Shown here piece by piece: positions 1 to 7,707 of a stretch of DNA of 19,801 nucleotides. Position numbers and translations under genes: made by a program. A model generated the notes under the pieces. That model saw only the letters and a list, made by a program, of their open reading frames with translations. It was not told where the DNA came from and searched no databases. Each line of letters opens with the position of its first letter. The stretch's first letter is position 1. Origin of the DNA: an uncultured Massilia sp. (lineage in GTDB: Bacteria > Pseudomonadota > Gammaproteobacteria > Burkholderiales > Burkholderiaceae); assembly GCA_946886065.1 (NCBI GenBank), contig CAMPHU010000074.1, forward strand, positions 1 to 19,801, written 5' to 3'.

Positions 1-536
1 TGGCCGATCACGCGCGGCAGCAGCGCGCAGGCGCCCATGTCGGCGCCGGCCAGGCCCACGCGGGTGAACAGGAAGGCGGTGCGGCTGCGCGCGGTGCCGT
101 AGCGCAGGTCCGAGGCCAGGGCCAGGATCGCGCCGGCGCCGGCGCACACGCCGTCCACCGCCGCCACGATGGGTTGCGGACAGGCGCGCATGGCCTTCAC
201 CAGGTCGCCCGTCATGCGCGTGAAGGCCAGCAGGCCCGGCATGTCGAGTCGCGTGAGCGGGCCGATGATCTCATGCACGTCGCCGCCCGAGCAGAAGTTC
301 TCGCCGGCGCCGGCGATCACCACCGCCTTGACGTCGTCGGCATAGGCGAGCGCGCGGAACAGGTCGCGCAGCTCGGCGTAGGATTCGAAGGTCAGCGGAT
401 TCTTGCGCTCGGGGCGGTTGAGCGTGACGGTGGCCACGCCGCCCTCCAGCGCGAACAGGAAGTGCTGCGCCTGGTGGCCGGCAAAACTGGCGCGGCTGCC
501 CGGCAGCCGGTGCGCCTCGCCCGGAAGATAATGCAT
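1..536 (-). CDS. Enoyl-CoA hydratase/isomerase family protein (crotonase), C-terminus cut by window edge
   Basis: Crotonase-fold enzyme acting on a CoA thioester, probably in the ring-degradation pathway of the upstream flavoprotein gene. 178 residues are visible, and the reading frame runs off the left edge, so the C-terminal part is missing. The oxyanion-hole motif NFCSGGD is at residues 80-86 and the second glycine-rich segment GVCAGAGA at 129-136, both typical of crotonases. The ATG was chosen because an AGGAG ribosome site lies 6 nt upstream. An N-terminal extension of about 30 residues precedes the fold. The gene follows the 792-residue flavoprotein gene by 22 nt, so the two are almost certainly one transcript. 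In known 2-aminobenzoyl-CoA clusters, crotonase-family genes accompany the monooxygenase/reductase. The family is certain. The exact substrate is inferred from context. Confidence 0.9.
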   Translation of the reverse strand, partial: MHYLPGEAHRLPGSRASFAGHQAQHFLFALEGGVATVTLNRPERKNPLTFESYAELRDLFRALAYADDVKAVVIAGAGENFCSGGDVHEIIGPLTRLDMPGLLAFTRMTGDLVKAMRACPQPIVAAVDGVCAGAGAILALASDLRYGTARSRTAFLFTRVGLAGADMGACALLPRVIG

Positions 537-558
537 GGATGGCTCCTATGGTGAGATG

Positions 559-2937
559 TCAGCCTTCGAGCAGGCGCGCCGCCACCTGCTGCGGACTCAG
601 TCCGGCATTCGCCGCCTGCAGCGCGCGCTCGCGCTCCAGGTTGCGTTCCAGTTGCAGCTTGCCGGCCCGGTACTGGCGCGGCCAGGCGGCCCCGGTGTAG
701 CCGATGCGCGCGGCCTCCAGCAAGGTCCAGGCGGGGTTGGCCAGGTGCGGACGCGCCACCGCGCACAGGTCGGCGCGCCCGGCGGCGATGATGCTGTTGA
801 CGTGGTCGGCCTCGTAGATGGCGCCCACGGCGATGGTCGGGATGCCGGCTTCGTTGCGGATGCGGTCCGAGAACGGGGTCTGGAACATGCGCCCGAACAC
901 CGGCTTTTCCAGCTTGCTGACCTGGCCGGATGAACAGTCGATCATGTCCGCGCCCGCTTCCTTGAACCGGCGCGCGATCTCGACCGCGTCGCCGGGGGTG
1001 ATGCCGCCCTCGACCCAGTCGTGGGCCGACACGCGCACGCTGATGGGACGGTCCTGCGGCCAGGCGGCGCGCACGGCCGCGAACACCTCGAGCGGATAGC
1101 GGCAGCGGTTTTCCAGGCTGCCGCCATACGCGTCGTCGCGGCGGTTGGTCAGCGGCGAAATGAAGCCGGACAGCAGGTATCCGTGCGCGCAATGCAGCTC
1201 CAGCCAATCGAAGCCGGCCTGCGCCGCGGCCTCGGTGGCGCGCACGAAATCAAGCTTGATGCGCGCGAGGTCGTCCGGGGTGGCGGTGCGCGCGGTCTGC
1301 GACACGCCTTCGATGTATTGCTGGCTGGACGCCGCCACCAGCGGCCAGTTGCCCGCTTCCAGCGGCAGGTCGATACCGTCCCAGGCCGGTCGGGTCGAAC
1401 CCTTGGCGCCAGCATGGCCGAGCTGCACGCCGATCTTCGCATCGGTGGAGGCGTGCACGAAGTCGACGATGCGCTTCCAGGCCGCCGTGTGTTCCGGCGC
1501 GTACAGCCCCGGACAGCTTGGCGTGATGCGGGCGTCGGCCGAGACGCAGGTCATCTCGGCCATCACCAGCCCCGCCCCGCCCAGGGCGCGCGCGCCCAGG
1601 TGGGCCAGGTGGAAGTCGCCCACCGTGCCGTGCTCGGCCGAGTACTGCGCCATCGGCGACACCACCACCCGGTTCTTGAGCAGCACCCCGCGTACTTTAT
1701 AAGGCGTGAACATGGGCGGCACTGGCGCTTCCGGCGGCGGCAAGCCGGCCTGCCGGGCGGCGCGTTCGGCGAACCAGCGCTCGAAGCCGGCCACATAGTC
1801 CGGGTCGCGCAGGCGCAGGTTCTCGTGCGACAGGCGCTGGCTGCGGGTCAGCAGCGAATAAGCGAACTGCTCGGCCTCCATGGCGCTGTAGCGGGCCACG
1901 TTCTCGAACCATTCCATCGAGTTGCGCGCCGCGCTCTGCAGCTTGAGCACCTCGACCATGCGGACATCCTGGTAGCGGGCCAGCGCCGCATCCATGTCGC
2001 CGCCGTCGAGCGCGGCGGCCAGCTCGATCGCGTCCTCCAGCGCCAGCTTGGTGCCGGAACCGATCGAGAAGTGGGCGGTGTGGGCGGCGTCGCCCATCAG
2101 CACCAGCGGCACCCGGCGGTCGCCAACCTCCAGGCGCTGCACCCAATTGCGGCAAGCCAGGCGCGGGAAGCGGATCCACATCGCCGAACCGCGCAGGTGG
2201 GCGGCGTTGGCCATCAGGGCGTGGCCGTCCAGATGGCGCGCGAACAGGCGCTCGCAGAAGGCCAGCGCCTGCTGCTGGTCCATCTCTTCCAGGCCGGCGG
2301 CGCGCCAGGTCGATTCCAGGGTCTCGACGATGAAGGTCGAGGTGTCGCCGTCGTACTGGTAGGCGTGGGCCTGGAACCAGCCGTGCGCGGTTTCCTCGAA
2401 GGCGAAGGTGAAGGCGTCGAAGCGCTTGCGCGTGCCCAGCCACACGAAGCGGCACAGGCGCGGCTCCGCTTCGGGCTGGAACACGGCGGCGTGGCGCTGG
2501 CGGATGGCGCTGTTGACGCCGTCGCAGGCGACCACCAGGTCGGCAGCGTAGCTGCGGGCCAGCTCCGCCTCGTCGCGCACCTCGTGTTCGAACACCAGTT
2601 CCACGCCCAGGGCGCGGCAGCGCTCCTGCAGGATGTTCAGCAGGCGCTTGCGGGCAATGCCGCAGAAGCCGTGGCCGCCCGAGGTGACGGTGCGGCCCCT
2701 GAAATGGACGTCGATCGCATCCCAGTGGTTGAAGGACTGCAAGATCTCGCGTGCGCTGGGCTCGTCCGCCTGCGCCAGGTGGCCCAGGGTCTGGTCGGAA
2801 AACACCACGCCCCAGCCGAAGGTATCGCTGGGACGGTTGCGCTCGACGACGGTGACCCGGTAGTCCGGATGGCACTTCCTGGCCAGCAGGGCGAAGTACA
2901 GGCCCGCCGGTCCGCCCCCTACGCACACGATGTTCAT
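559..2937 (-). CDS. Bifunctional salicylyl-CoA 5-hydroxylase / 2-aminobenzoyl-CoA monooxygenase-reductase type flavoprotein
   Basis: Two-domain cytoplasmic flavoenzyme of 792 residues. Residues 1 to about 400 form an FAD aromatic hydroxylase: dinucleotide motif GGGPAG at 7-12, the ribose-binding acid E32, a DG motif at 139-140 and GDAAH at 282-286. From about residue 412 a complete Old Yellow Enzyme-like FMN domain follows, with the [13 protein letters not shown] active-site segment near 580 and a YGGS motif just after. This fusion is known from 2-aminobenzoyl-CoA monooxygenase/reductase (Azoarcus) and from proteins annotated as salicylyl-CoA 5-hydroxylase/oxidoreductase. It hydroxylates, and in the aminobenzoate case also reduces, the ring of an aromatic CoA ester. 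The start is supported by GGGGAG 5 nt upstream of the ATG. It heads a minus-strand operon with the crotonase gene behind a strong promoter. Aminobenzoyl versus salicylyl substrate cannot be decided here. No CoA ligase is adjacent. Confidence 0.9.
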   Translation of the reverse strand: MNIVCVGGGPAGLYFALLARKCHPDYRVTVVERNRPSDTFGWGVVFSDQTLGHLAQADEPSAREILQSFNHWDAIDVHFRGRTVTSGGHGFCGIARKRLLNILQERCRALGVELVFEHEVRDEAELARSYAADLVVACDGVNSAIRQRHAAVFQPEAEPRLCRFVWLGTRKRFDAFTFAFEETAHGWFQAHAYQYDGDTSTFIVETLESTWRAAGLEEMDQQQALAFCERLFARHLDGHALMANAAHLRGSAMWIRFPRLACRNWVQRLEVGDRRVPLVLMGDAAHTAHFSIGSGTKLALEDAIELAAALDGGDMDAALARYQDVRMVEVLKLQSAARNSMEWFENVARYSAMEAEQFAYSLLTRSQRLSHENLRLRDPDYVAGFERWFAERAARQAGLPPPEAPVPPMFTPYKVRGVLLKNRVVVSPMAQYSAEHGTVGDFHLAHLGARALGGAGLVMAEMTCVSADARITPSCPGLYAPEHTAAWKRIVDFVHASTDAKIGVQLGHAGAKGSTRPAWDGIDLPLEAGNWPLVAASSQQYIEGVSQTARTATPDDLARIKLDFVRATEAAAQAGFDWLELHCAHGYLLSGFISPLTNRRDDAYGGSLENRCRYPLEVFAAVRAAWPQDRPISVRVSAHDWVEGGITPGDAVEIARRFKEAGADMIDCSSGQVSKLEKPVFGRMFQTPFSDRIRNEAGIPTIAVGAIYEADHVNSIIAAGRADLCAVARPHLANPAWTLLEAARIGYTGAAWPRQYRAGKLQLERNLERERALQAANAGLSPQQVAARLLEG

Positions 2938-2967
2938 TCATGCTCCCCGTTCTGGTGTTGCGCGTAT

Positions 2968-2996
2968 ATTACATGCGCAGATAGTTTAAGTGTCAA
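2968..2996 (-). promoter_or_regulatory. Sigma-70 promoter of the aromatic-CoA operon
   Basis: On the minus strand a perfect -35 box TTGACA (2996-2991) is followed by exactly 17 nt and a -10 box TGTAAT (2973-2968), five of six matches to TATAAT. The start codon at 2937 then lies about 25 nt after the expected transcription start. The AT-rich patch stands out sharply in this GC-rich sequence. No clear operator palindrome overlaps it. Confidence 0.7.
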
Positions 2997-3025
2997 GCAA
3001 ATGCCTCGCACCATTTCAGGGGAGC

Positions 3026-3053
3026 GAGACAAGATGCAAATTTTTAGTACAAT
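3026..3053 (+). promoter_or_regulatory. Probable sigma-70 promoter of the aminotransferase-like/kinase operon
   Basis: GAGACA (3026-3031, four of six matches to the -35 box) is followed by 16 nt and TACAAT (3048-3053, five of six matches to the -10 box). Transcription would start near 3060, directly before the two hairpins at 3062-3100. The promoter is divergent to that of the aromatic-CoA operon and about 30 bp from it, so one regulator could control both. Confidence 0.5.
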
Positions 3054-3061
3054 CCGGCAAT

Positions 3062-3100
3062 GACAGTGCCCCGCACTGTCCCGGGGCATCCTCGCCCCGG
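3062..3100 (+). repeat. Two perfect tandem hairpins in the 5' leader
   Basis: The first inverted repeat is GACAGTG (3062-3068), a 5-nt loop, then CACTGTC (3074-3080). The second begins at the next base: CCGGGGC (3081-3087), a 6-nt loop, then GCCCCGG (3094-3100). Both have 7-bp perfect stems. The loop of the first (CCCCG, 3069-3073) is complementary to CGGGG (3082-3086) in the second stem, so an alternative fold exists. No U-tract follows, so this is not a classical terminator. It lies between the predicted transcription start and the start codon at 3123. It could be an mRNA structure, or a DNA operator for a dimeric repressor. Confidence 0.6.
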
Positions 3101-3122
3101 CATCATCAATTAGAGCGGACCG

Positions 3123-4301
3123 ATGAAGATCTCTGACCGGATTGCGCAATCCCGCCCATTGGCGACCACCGCCATGCACGGGCGCGCCGACGCGCTGCGC
3201 CACGCCGGCGAACAGGTGATCGACTTGTCGATCGCGATTTCCCATTTCCCCGCTCCGCAGGCGGTGCGTGACGTGGTGCGCAACGCAGTCGACGCCGAGC
3301 ACCCGATGCCCTACTCCGACGTGCACGGCGCGCTCGGCATCCGCGAGGCCCTGGCGGCCAAGCTGCGCCGGGAAAACTGCATCGAGGCCGCTCCCGGCGA
3401 AATCATCGTCACCAACGGCGCCAAGCAGGCTTATTACCAGGCGCTGTACGCGATGACCGATCCGGGCGACGGCCTGGCGGTGTTCCGTCCCTACTGGCCG
3501 GCCTACCTGGCCAGCGCCCACCTGCTCGGCCTGAGGCTGGTCGTTGCCGACCTGCCCGAGACCATCACCCCGGCCGTGCTGGACGCCCTCGGGCCGGTCA
3601 AGGTCCTGGTCATCAACAACCCGCACAACCCGAACGGCAAGGTGTACACCCGGCAGGAGCTGGAGCACGTGCGCGACTGGGCCCTGCGCAGCGGCGCCCA
3701 GGTGATCGCCGACGAAAGCTACGAGCACCTGATCTTCGAAGGCAGCCACACCAGCCTGGCCACCCTGTGCGACTGGCGCGGCATTGGGGTCGTGACCCTG
3801 TTCTCGGCCTCGCAGAGCTATGCCATGATGGGCTGGCGGGTGGGCTTCGCGCTCGCGCCCGCCCCCCTGGTGGAGGCGATGCAGAACGTGCAGGGGCCGG
3901 TCACGGCCGCCGTGCCCTGGCTGTCGCAGCTGGCGGCGGTCGCCGCCTTCGATTGCGGGGCCCTGCACGCCCTGCTGGACGACTACCGCGCGCGCCGCGA
4001 CATGGTGGTGGCCCAGGTGGCCGGCGTGCCCTGGATGCGCATGGCGGCGCCCGCGTCCGGCCCCTACCTGTGGGCCGACGTGAGCGCCCTCACCCACGAT
4101 ACCGTGGCCTTCGCCGAAGCCCTGCTGGAGCAGGAAAAGGTGGCCGTGATGCCCGGCGAAGCCCTGGGCGTGCCGGGCCACATCCGGCTCGGCTACATCT
4201 CGGACGACGAAGCGACCCTGCGCGAAGGCGTGCGCCGCATCGTCGCTTTCGGCGGCCGCATGCTGGACGCCTCCCGATCGGGCGGGCCGGGCCGGCAATG
4301 A
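3123..4301 (+). CDS. Class I/II aminotransferase-fold protein with the PLP lysine replaced by glutamine
   Basis: A 392-residue cytoplasmic fold-type I protein of the aspartate-aminotransferase family. Nearly every PLP-site element is present: the Y of MPYSDVHG, the NGAKQ phosphate loop, N169 in NPHNPNG, D197 and Y200 in ADESYE, the serines of SASQS, R239 in GWRVGF and the C-terminal substrate arginine R355 in HIRLGY. The residue that should be the Schiff-base lysine (usual pattern S-x-S-K-x-Y-A-M-x-G-W-R) is Q231, codon CAG at 3813-3815. An AAG to CAG change would explain it. The protein is therefore probably not a normal transaminase. It may bind PLP or an amino-acid-like ligand without internal aldimine chemistry, or the change may be a sequencing error or recent loss. 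The start follows a poor ribosome site. Its stop overlaps the hybrid kinase start as ATGA, so the two are translationally coupled. Fold certain, function open. Confidence 0.9.
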   Translation: MKISDRIAQSRPLATTAMHGRADALRHAGEQVIDLSIAISHFPAPQAVRDVVRNAVDAEHPMPYSDVHGALGIREALAAKLRRENCIEAAPGEIIVTNGAKQAYYQALYAMTDPGDGLAVFRPYWPAYLASAHLLGLRLVVADLPETITPAVLDALGPVKVLVINNPHNPNGKVYTRQELEHVRDWALRSGAQVIADESYEHLIFEGSHTSLATLCDWRGIGVVTLFSASQSYAMMGWRVGFALAPAPLVEAMQNVQGPVTAAVPWLSQLAAVAAFDCGALHALLDDYRARRDMVVAQVAGVPWMRMAAPASGPYLWADVSALTHDTVAFAEALLEQEKVAVMPGEALGVPGHIRLGYISDDEATLREGVRRIVAFGGRMLDASRSGGPGRQ

Positions 4302-6565
4302 GTTCGCTCCTCGGCCGCTTCCGCCTGAACAGCTTACGCAGCCGGCTGATGCTGCTGGTCGCGCTGGCGATAACGCCGATCGCGATCGTGACGGTGCTGG
4401 GCGGCCTGCGCGAGCGCGAGGCGGCGATCCGCGCCTCCGAGGAAAACCTCAAGCGCCTGACCAGCCTGGCCGCGGCCAACGAGGCGCAATCGATCGAGCG
4501 CGCGCGCCAGATCCTGGTCGACCTGGTCAGCGTGCCGGACCTGATGGGCGATCCGTCGCGCTGCAACGCCTTGCTGGCCGACGTCCTGGACCGCAACGAA
4601 GGCTATGTGAACTTCGGGCTGATCCAGATGAACGGCGAGGTCACCTGCAGCGCGGTGCCGATGCTGCATCCGGTGAACCTGGGCGACCGCCGCCACTTCA
4701 AGCGCGCCATCGCGGAACGGCGCTTCATCGCGGGCGACTACGTGTTCGGGCGCGTGATCCGCAAGCACACCATCAACCTCACCTATCCGGTCATCGACCG
4801 CCGCGGCCAGGTGGTGGCGGTGGTGTTCGCGGCCATGGACCTGGCCGGGCTGGACATGTTCGTCAACGACATCAACCTGCCGCCCGGCTCGATCCTGGAG
4901 ACGGCCGATTCGAGCGGCCTCTTGATTTCGCGCCGGCCGGACCCGGAACGCTGGTTCGGCCAGAAGATCTCGCCGGCGCTGAGCGAAGCCATGCGCGGCC
5001 CGCACCAGCGCGCGGTGGTGGTGCGGGGCGAGGACGGGGTCGAGCGCCTGCATGCCTTCGCCCGCGTCGGCCCGCCCTCGCTGTCCGAGTATACGGTGAC
5101 CATCGGCGTGCCCACCGGGATCATCACCGAAGTGGCGCGCGAAGCCCAGCTGATGTCCCTGCTGGGCCTGGGCGCGACCACCCTGCTGGCCCTGCTGGCC
5201 GCCTGGCTGGCCGGCGACAAGCTGATCGTGCAGCGGGTGCGCAAGCTGATGTCCACCGCGCGCCGCATCGCCGCCGGCGACCTCGAGGCCCGCTCCGGCA
5301 TCGAGTACGGCCGCGAGGAGATCGGCCGCCTGGCCGAGGCGCTGGACGAGATGGCCGAGACCCTGCAAAAGAAAGAGGCGGCGCGCAGCCTGGCCGAGCG
5401 CGAGCTGCGCGCGGCCGACCAGCGCAAGGACGAATTCCTGGCGATGCTGGCGCACGAGCTGCGCAACCCGCTGGCGCCGATCAGCACCGGCGCCCACCTG
5501 CTCAAGCTGCTCCACTCCGACAATGCCCAGATCACCCAGACCTGCGCCATCATCGCGCGCCAGGTCGAGCACATGACCAGCCTGGTGGACGACCTGCTCG
5601 ACGTCTCGCGCGTCACCCGCGGGCTGGTGTCGCTGTCGACCCAGGTGCTGGACCTGCGCAACGTGGTCGACGACGCGGCCGAGCAGATCCGGCCCCTGAT
5701 CACGGCGCGCCGCCACAAGGTGGTGCTGGACCTTCCGAACGGCCCGGCCAGCGTCAAGGGCGACCACAAGCGCCTGGTGCAGGTGGTCGCCAACCTGCTG
5801 GGCAACGCCACCAAGTACACGCCGGAGGGCGGCCACATCTCGCTGCAGCTGCGCGAGGAAGGCCAGGACTATGTGCTGGGCGTGACCGACGACGGCATCG
5901 GCATGGAGCCGGGCCTGGTGGCGCGCGTGTTCGACCTGTTCACCCAGGCCGAGCGCACCCCGGACCGCTCGCAGGGCGGCCTGGGACTGGGCCTGGCCCT
6001 GGCCAAGAGCCTGGTCGAGCTGCACGGCGGCAGCGTGAGCGCGCGCAGCCCGGGCCTGGGCAAGGGCAGCACCTTCACCGTGCGCCTGCCTCGCCACGTA
6101 CAAGCCGCGGCGCAAGGAGGGGTGCAGGCCGGGGTCCAGGGAGAGCCCGGAGCCGGCCCGCAGGCGGCGGACAAGCAGCCCGGCGGCTCGCTGCGCGTGC
6201 TGGTGGTGGACGACAACCTGGACGCCGCCCACACCCTCAACTTGTTCCTGAGCGCCGCCGGTCACGAGGTGGAGATCGCCTACTGCGCCGAAGACGCGCT
6301 CGAAGTGGCCAAGGTGTTTTCGCCCCAGGTCTGCCTGCTCGACATCGGCCTGCCCGACATGGACGGCAACGAACTGGCGCGCCGCCTCCGCCGCCTGCCC
6401 CAGACCACGGCCTCCACCCTGGTGGCGGCCACCGGCTACGGGCGCCAGCAGGACCGCGACGCGGCGCGCCAGGCGGGCTTCGACCACTACATGGTCAAGC
6501 CGGTCAACACGGTCGAGCTGAGCGAGCTGCTGGCCAGGATCGCGGCGCGCGCCGAGCAAGCCTGA
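4298..6565 (+). CDS. Membrane hybrid sensor histidine kinase (dCACHE-HAMP-HisKA-HATPase-REC)
   Basis: A 755-residue inner-membrane hybrid kinase. Transmembrane segment 1 is at 17-36. A periplasmic sensing region at about 40-283 looks like a double CACHE domain, with its [10 protein letters not shown] segment. Transmembrane segment 2 is at about 285-306 and a HAMP linker at about 307-360. The HisKA helix has phospho-acceptor H386 in [10 protein letters not shown]. The ATPase domain has N503 in [10 protein letters not shown], a G1 box DDGIGM at 531-536 and a G2 box [11 protein letters not shown] near 554. A Gly/Ala/Gln-rich linker leads to a receiver domain (about 630-750) with phosphorylatable D682 in [11 protein letters not shown] and the conserved lysine in MVKPVN. 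All catalytic residues are intact. The ATG overlaps the preceding stop by ATGA, and no promoter is seen between the genes. No separate DNA-binding response regulator is nearby, so the output partner lies elsewhere. CACHE domains often bind small carboxylates or amino acids. The ligand here is unknown. Confidence 0.92.
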   Translation: MSSLLGRFRLNSLRSRLMLLVALAITPIAIVTVLGGLREREAAIRASEENLKRLTSLAAANEAQSIERARQILVDLVSVPDLMGDPSRCNALLADVLDRNEGYVNFGLIQMNGEVTCSAVPMLHPVNLGDRRHFKRAIAERRFIAGDYVFGRVIRKHTINLTYPVIDRRGQVVAVVFAAMDLAGLDMFVNDINLPPGSILETADSSGLLISRRPDPERWFGQKISPALSEAMRGPHQRAVVVRGEDGVERLHAFARVGPPSLSEYTVTIGVPTGIITEVAREAQLMSLLGLGATTLLALLAAWLAGDKLIVQRVRKLMSTARRIAAGDLEARSGIEYGREEIGRLAEALDEMAETLQKKEAARSLAERELRAADQRKDEFLAMLAHELRNPLAPISTGAHLLKLLHSDNAQITQTCAIIARQVEHMTSLVDDLLDVSRVTRGLVSLSTQVLDLRNVVDDAAEQIRPLITARRHKVVLDLPNGPASVKGDHKRLVQVVANLLGNATKYTPEGGHISLQLREEGQDYVLGVTDDGIGMEPGLVARVFDLFTQAERTPDRSQGGLGLGLALAKSLVELHGGSVSARSPGLGKGSTFTVRLPRHVQAAAQGGVQAGVQGEPGAGPQAADKQPGGSLRVLVVDDNLDAAHTLNLFLSAAGHEVEIAYCAEDALEVAKVFSPQVCLLDIGLPDMDGNELARRLRRLPQTTASTLVAATGYGRQQDRDAARQAGFDHYMVKPVNTVELSELLARIAARAEQA

Positions 6566-6708
6566 GGCTGCGGATCGCGGCTTTCGCTTACCTGTCGGCA
6601 TTCTTTACAAAATACAAAAAGTCACATTTGTTCCGCCCACATGCAGGTGCCTACTGCACAGCGAAAGATTGATGAAAATCAGGGAGATGCGTCCAAACAG
6701 GAAATAGG

Positions 6709-6724
6709 TGGCATGGGGCTTGCT
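6709..6724 (+). promoter_or_regulatory. Sigma-54 (RpoN) -24/-12 promoter
   Basis: TGGCATG (6709-6715), four bases, then TTGCT (6720-6724). The consensus is TGGCACG-N4-TTGCW. The invariant GG (6710-6711) and GC (6722-6723) are separated by exactly 10 nt, as sigma-54 requires. Only one base of the -24 element deviates. The predicted start near 6735 gives a leader of about 42 nt before the PEP-CTERM gene. PEP-CTERM genes in several bacteria are known to be sigma-54 dependent through the PrsK/PrsR two-component system, which fits this placement. Confidence 0.7.
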
Positions 6725-6776
6725 ATGTGCATATATGGCAACGCCCCCATCCAAAACACCAATCAAAGGACGCTCC

Positions 6777-7619
6777 ATGAAAAACCGCATCGCCCTCCTG
6801 CTCGCCAGCGCAGCCCTGAGCTGCGGCGCCTACGCCGCTCCCGCGACGCCACTGCCACCTGGACCGGCTTACCTGAAGTACTCCGGTCAGGAGCAGATCG
6901 CCATCAACGGCGCCAGCACCTGGACCGACAACAAGGAGATCAACTGGGGCGTGTTCATCATGAGCACCATGGAAGGCGGCAGCGTCAGTGCGCCGCATGA
7001 CCAGATCGACCCGACCGGCGACATCTTCTTCGCGAACGGCTTCGGCGGCGGCCAGGTGACCGGCATGTTCTACGGGATCGAGCGCGGCCTGCCTTCCGCC
7101 ACCAATCCCTTCCCGGCCACCAAGGGCTACATGGACCTGTACTGGCGCGACCTCTCCGTCATGAGCAAGACCACGCTGGCCTCCGGTGTGACCGGCGTGC
7201 GCTGCGGCTACAGCTGCGCCAACGGCTATACCCAGGGCACCTTCCTGGCGCGCCTGTTCTTCGACACCGGCATGGACGTGGGCAATCCGCTCAACACCAT
7301 CGTCGGCACCAGCATCCCGAGCAGCAACGGTTTCTCGGGCCAGGCCGACTCCTACGCCTCGGTCGACATGTCGGCCCCCGGCCTGTGGAGCTACCACCTG
7401 GACTCGGATTATTTCCACACCGCGCTCGGCGCGCGCGACCTGCGCTTCAAGAACAGCTACAACTACAACCGCCGCTGGAACGGCGGCCCCGACGTGCTGG
7501 GCGCGCGCGTGGACGATCCGGGCCAGGCCTACGTCCTGCCGGAGCCGGGCGCCCTGCCGCTGATGGGACTGGCCCTGCTGGGCATGGGCGCGGCCCTGCG
7601 CCGCCGCGCACGCCACTGA
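6777..7619 (+). CDS. PEP-CTERM sorting-domain exported protein of unknown function
   Basis: A 280-residue secreted protein. A signal peptide covers residues 1-20, with cleavage likely after the AYA motif. The C-terminus is a textbook PEP-CTERM tail: VLPEPGALPL near residues 253-262, a short hydrophobic helix, then the basic cluster RRRARH at the end. Such tails are recognised and cleaved by exosortase, and the proteins usually accompany exopolysaccharide production. Neither exosortase nor polysaccharide genes lie in this window. The body is rich in Gly, Ser, Asn and aromatic residues, with one close Cys pair (RCGYSC) and no recognised enzymatic motif. The ATG at 6777 is preferred over an in-frame upstream ATG at 6708 because AAAGGA lies 6 nt before it, the signal peptide begins there, and 6708 falls at the sigma-54 promoter. 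Confidence 0.9.
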   Translation: MKNRIALLLASAALSCGAYAAPATPLPPGPAYLKYSGQEQIAINGASTWTDNKEINWGVFIMSTMEGGSVSAPHDQIDPTGDIFFANGFGGGQVTGMFYGIERGLPSATNPFPATKGYMDLYWRDLSVMSKTTLASGVTGVRCGYSCANGYTQGTFLARLFFDTGMDVGNPLNTIVGTSIPSSNGFSGQADSYASVDMSAPGLWSYHLDSDYFHTALGARDLRFKNSYNYNRRWNGGPDVLGARVDDPGQAYVLPEPGALPLMGLALLGMGAALRRRARH

Positions 7620-7643
7620 AGACCGGGACGGCCGATACAACAT

Positions 7644-7672
7644 TTGCAAAAAGATCAACGTTCCAGTATTTT
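7644..7672 (+). promoter_or_regulatory. Possible promoter of the lipoprotein gene
   Basis: TTGCAA (7644-7649), 17 nt, TATTTT (7667-7672): four of six matches in each hexamer, in the only AT-rich patch between the PEP-CTERM gene and the lipoprotein gene. It touches the inverted repeat at 7671-7690, which would cover the transcription start. Tentative. Confidence 0.35.
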
Positions 7673-7690
7673 GTTGAGATAAATCAACAA
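7671..7690. repeat. Inverted repeat upstream of the lipoprotein gene
   Basis: TTGTTGA (7671-7677), a 6-nt spacer, then TCAACAA (7684-7690): a perfect 7-bp inverted repeat. It overlaps the putative -10 and lies 17 nt before the GTG start. As a DNA site it would suit a dimeric repressor. As RNA it would be a weak A/T-rich hairpin without a terminator tail. Confidence 0.4.
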
Positions 7691-7707
7691 CCAGAACGGG
7701 GATCTTT

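Noticed and set aside
1021..3063. A 680-residue open frame on the plus strand opposite the flavoprotein gene
   Set aside because: It is antisense to a well-identified gene. Its composition (His/Arg/Gln/Ala-rich) is that of a GC-rich shadow frame, and it runs across the divergent promoter region.
4334..6601. A 755-residue open frame on the minus strand opposite the hybrid kinase
   Set aside because: It lies fully antisense to an intact kinase with all catalytic motifs. It has no ribosome site or recognisable domain, and its length is explained by GC-biased codon use.
6641..7000. A plus-strand frame overlapping the start of the PEP-CTERM gene
   Set aside because: It spans the sigma-54 promoter and is out of frame with the signal-peptide gene. 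No coding features were found.
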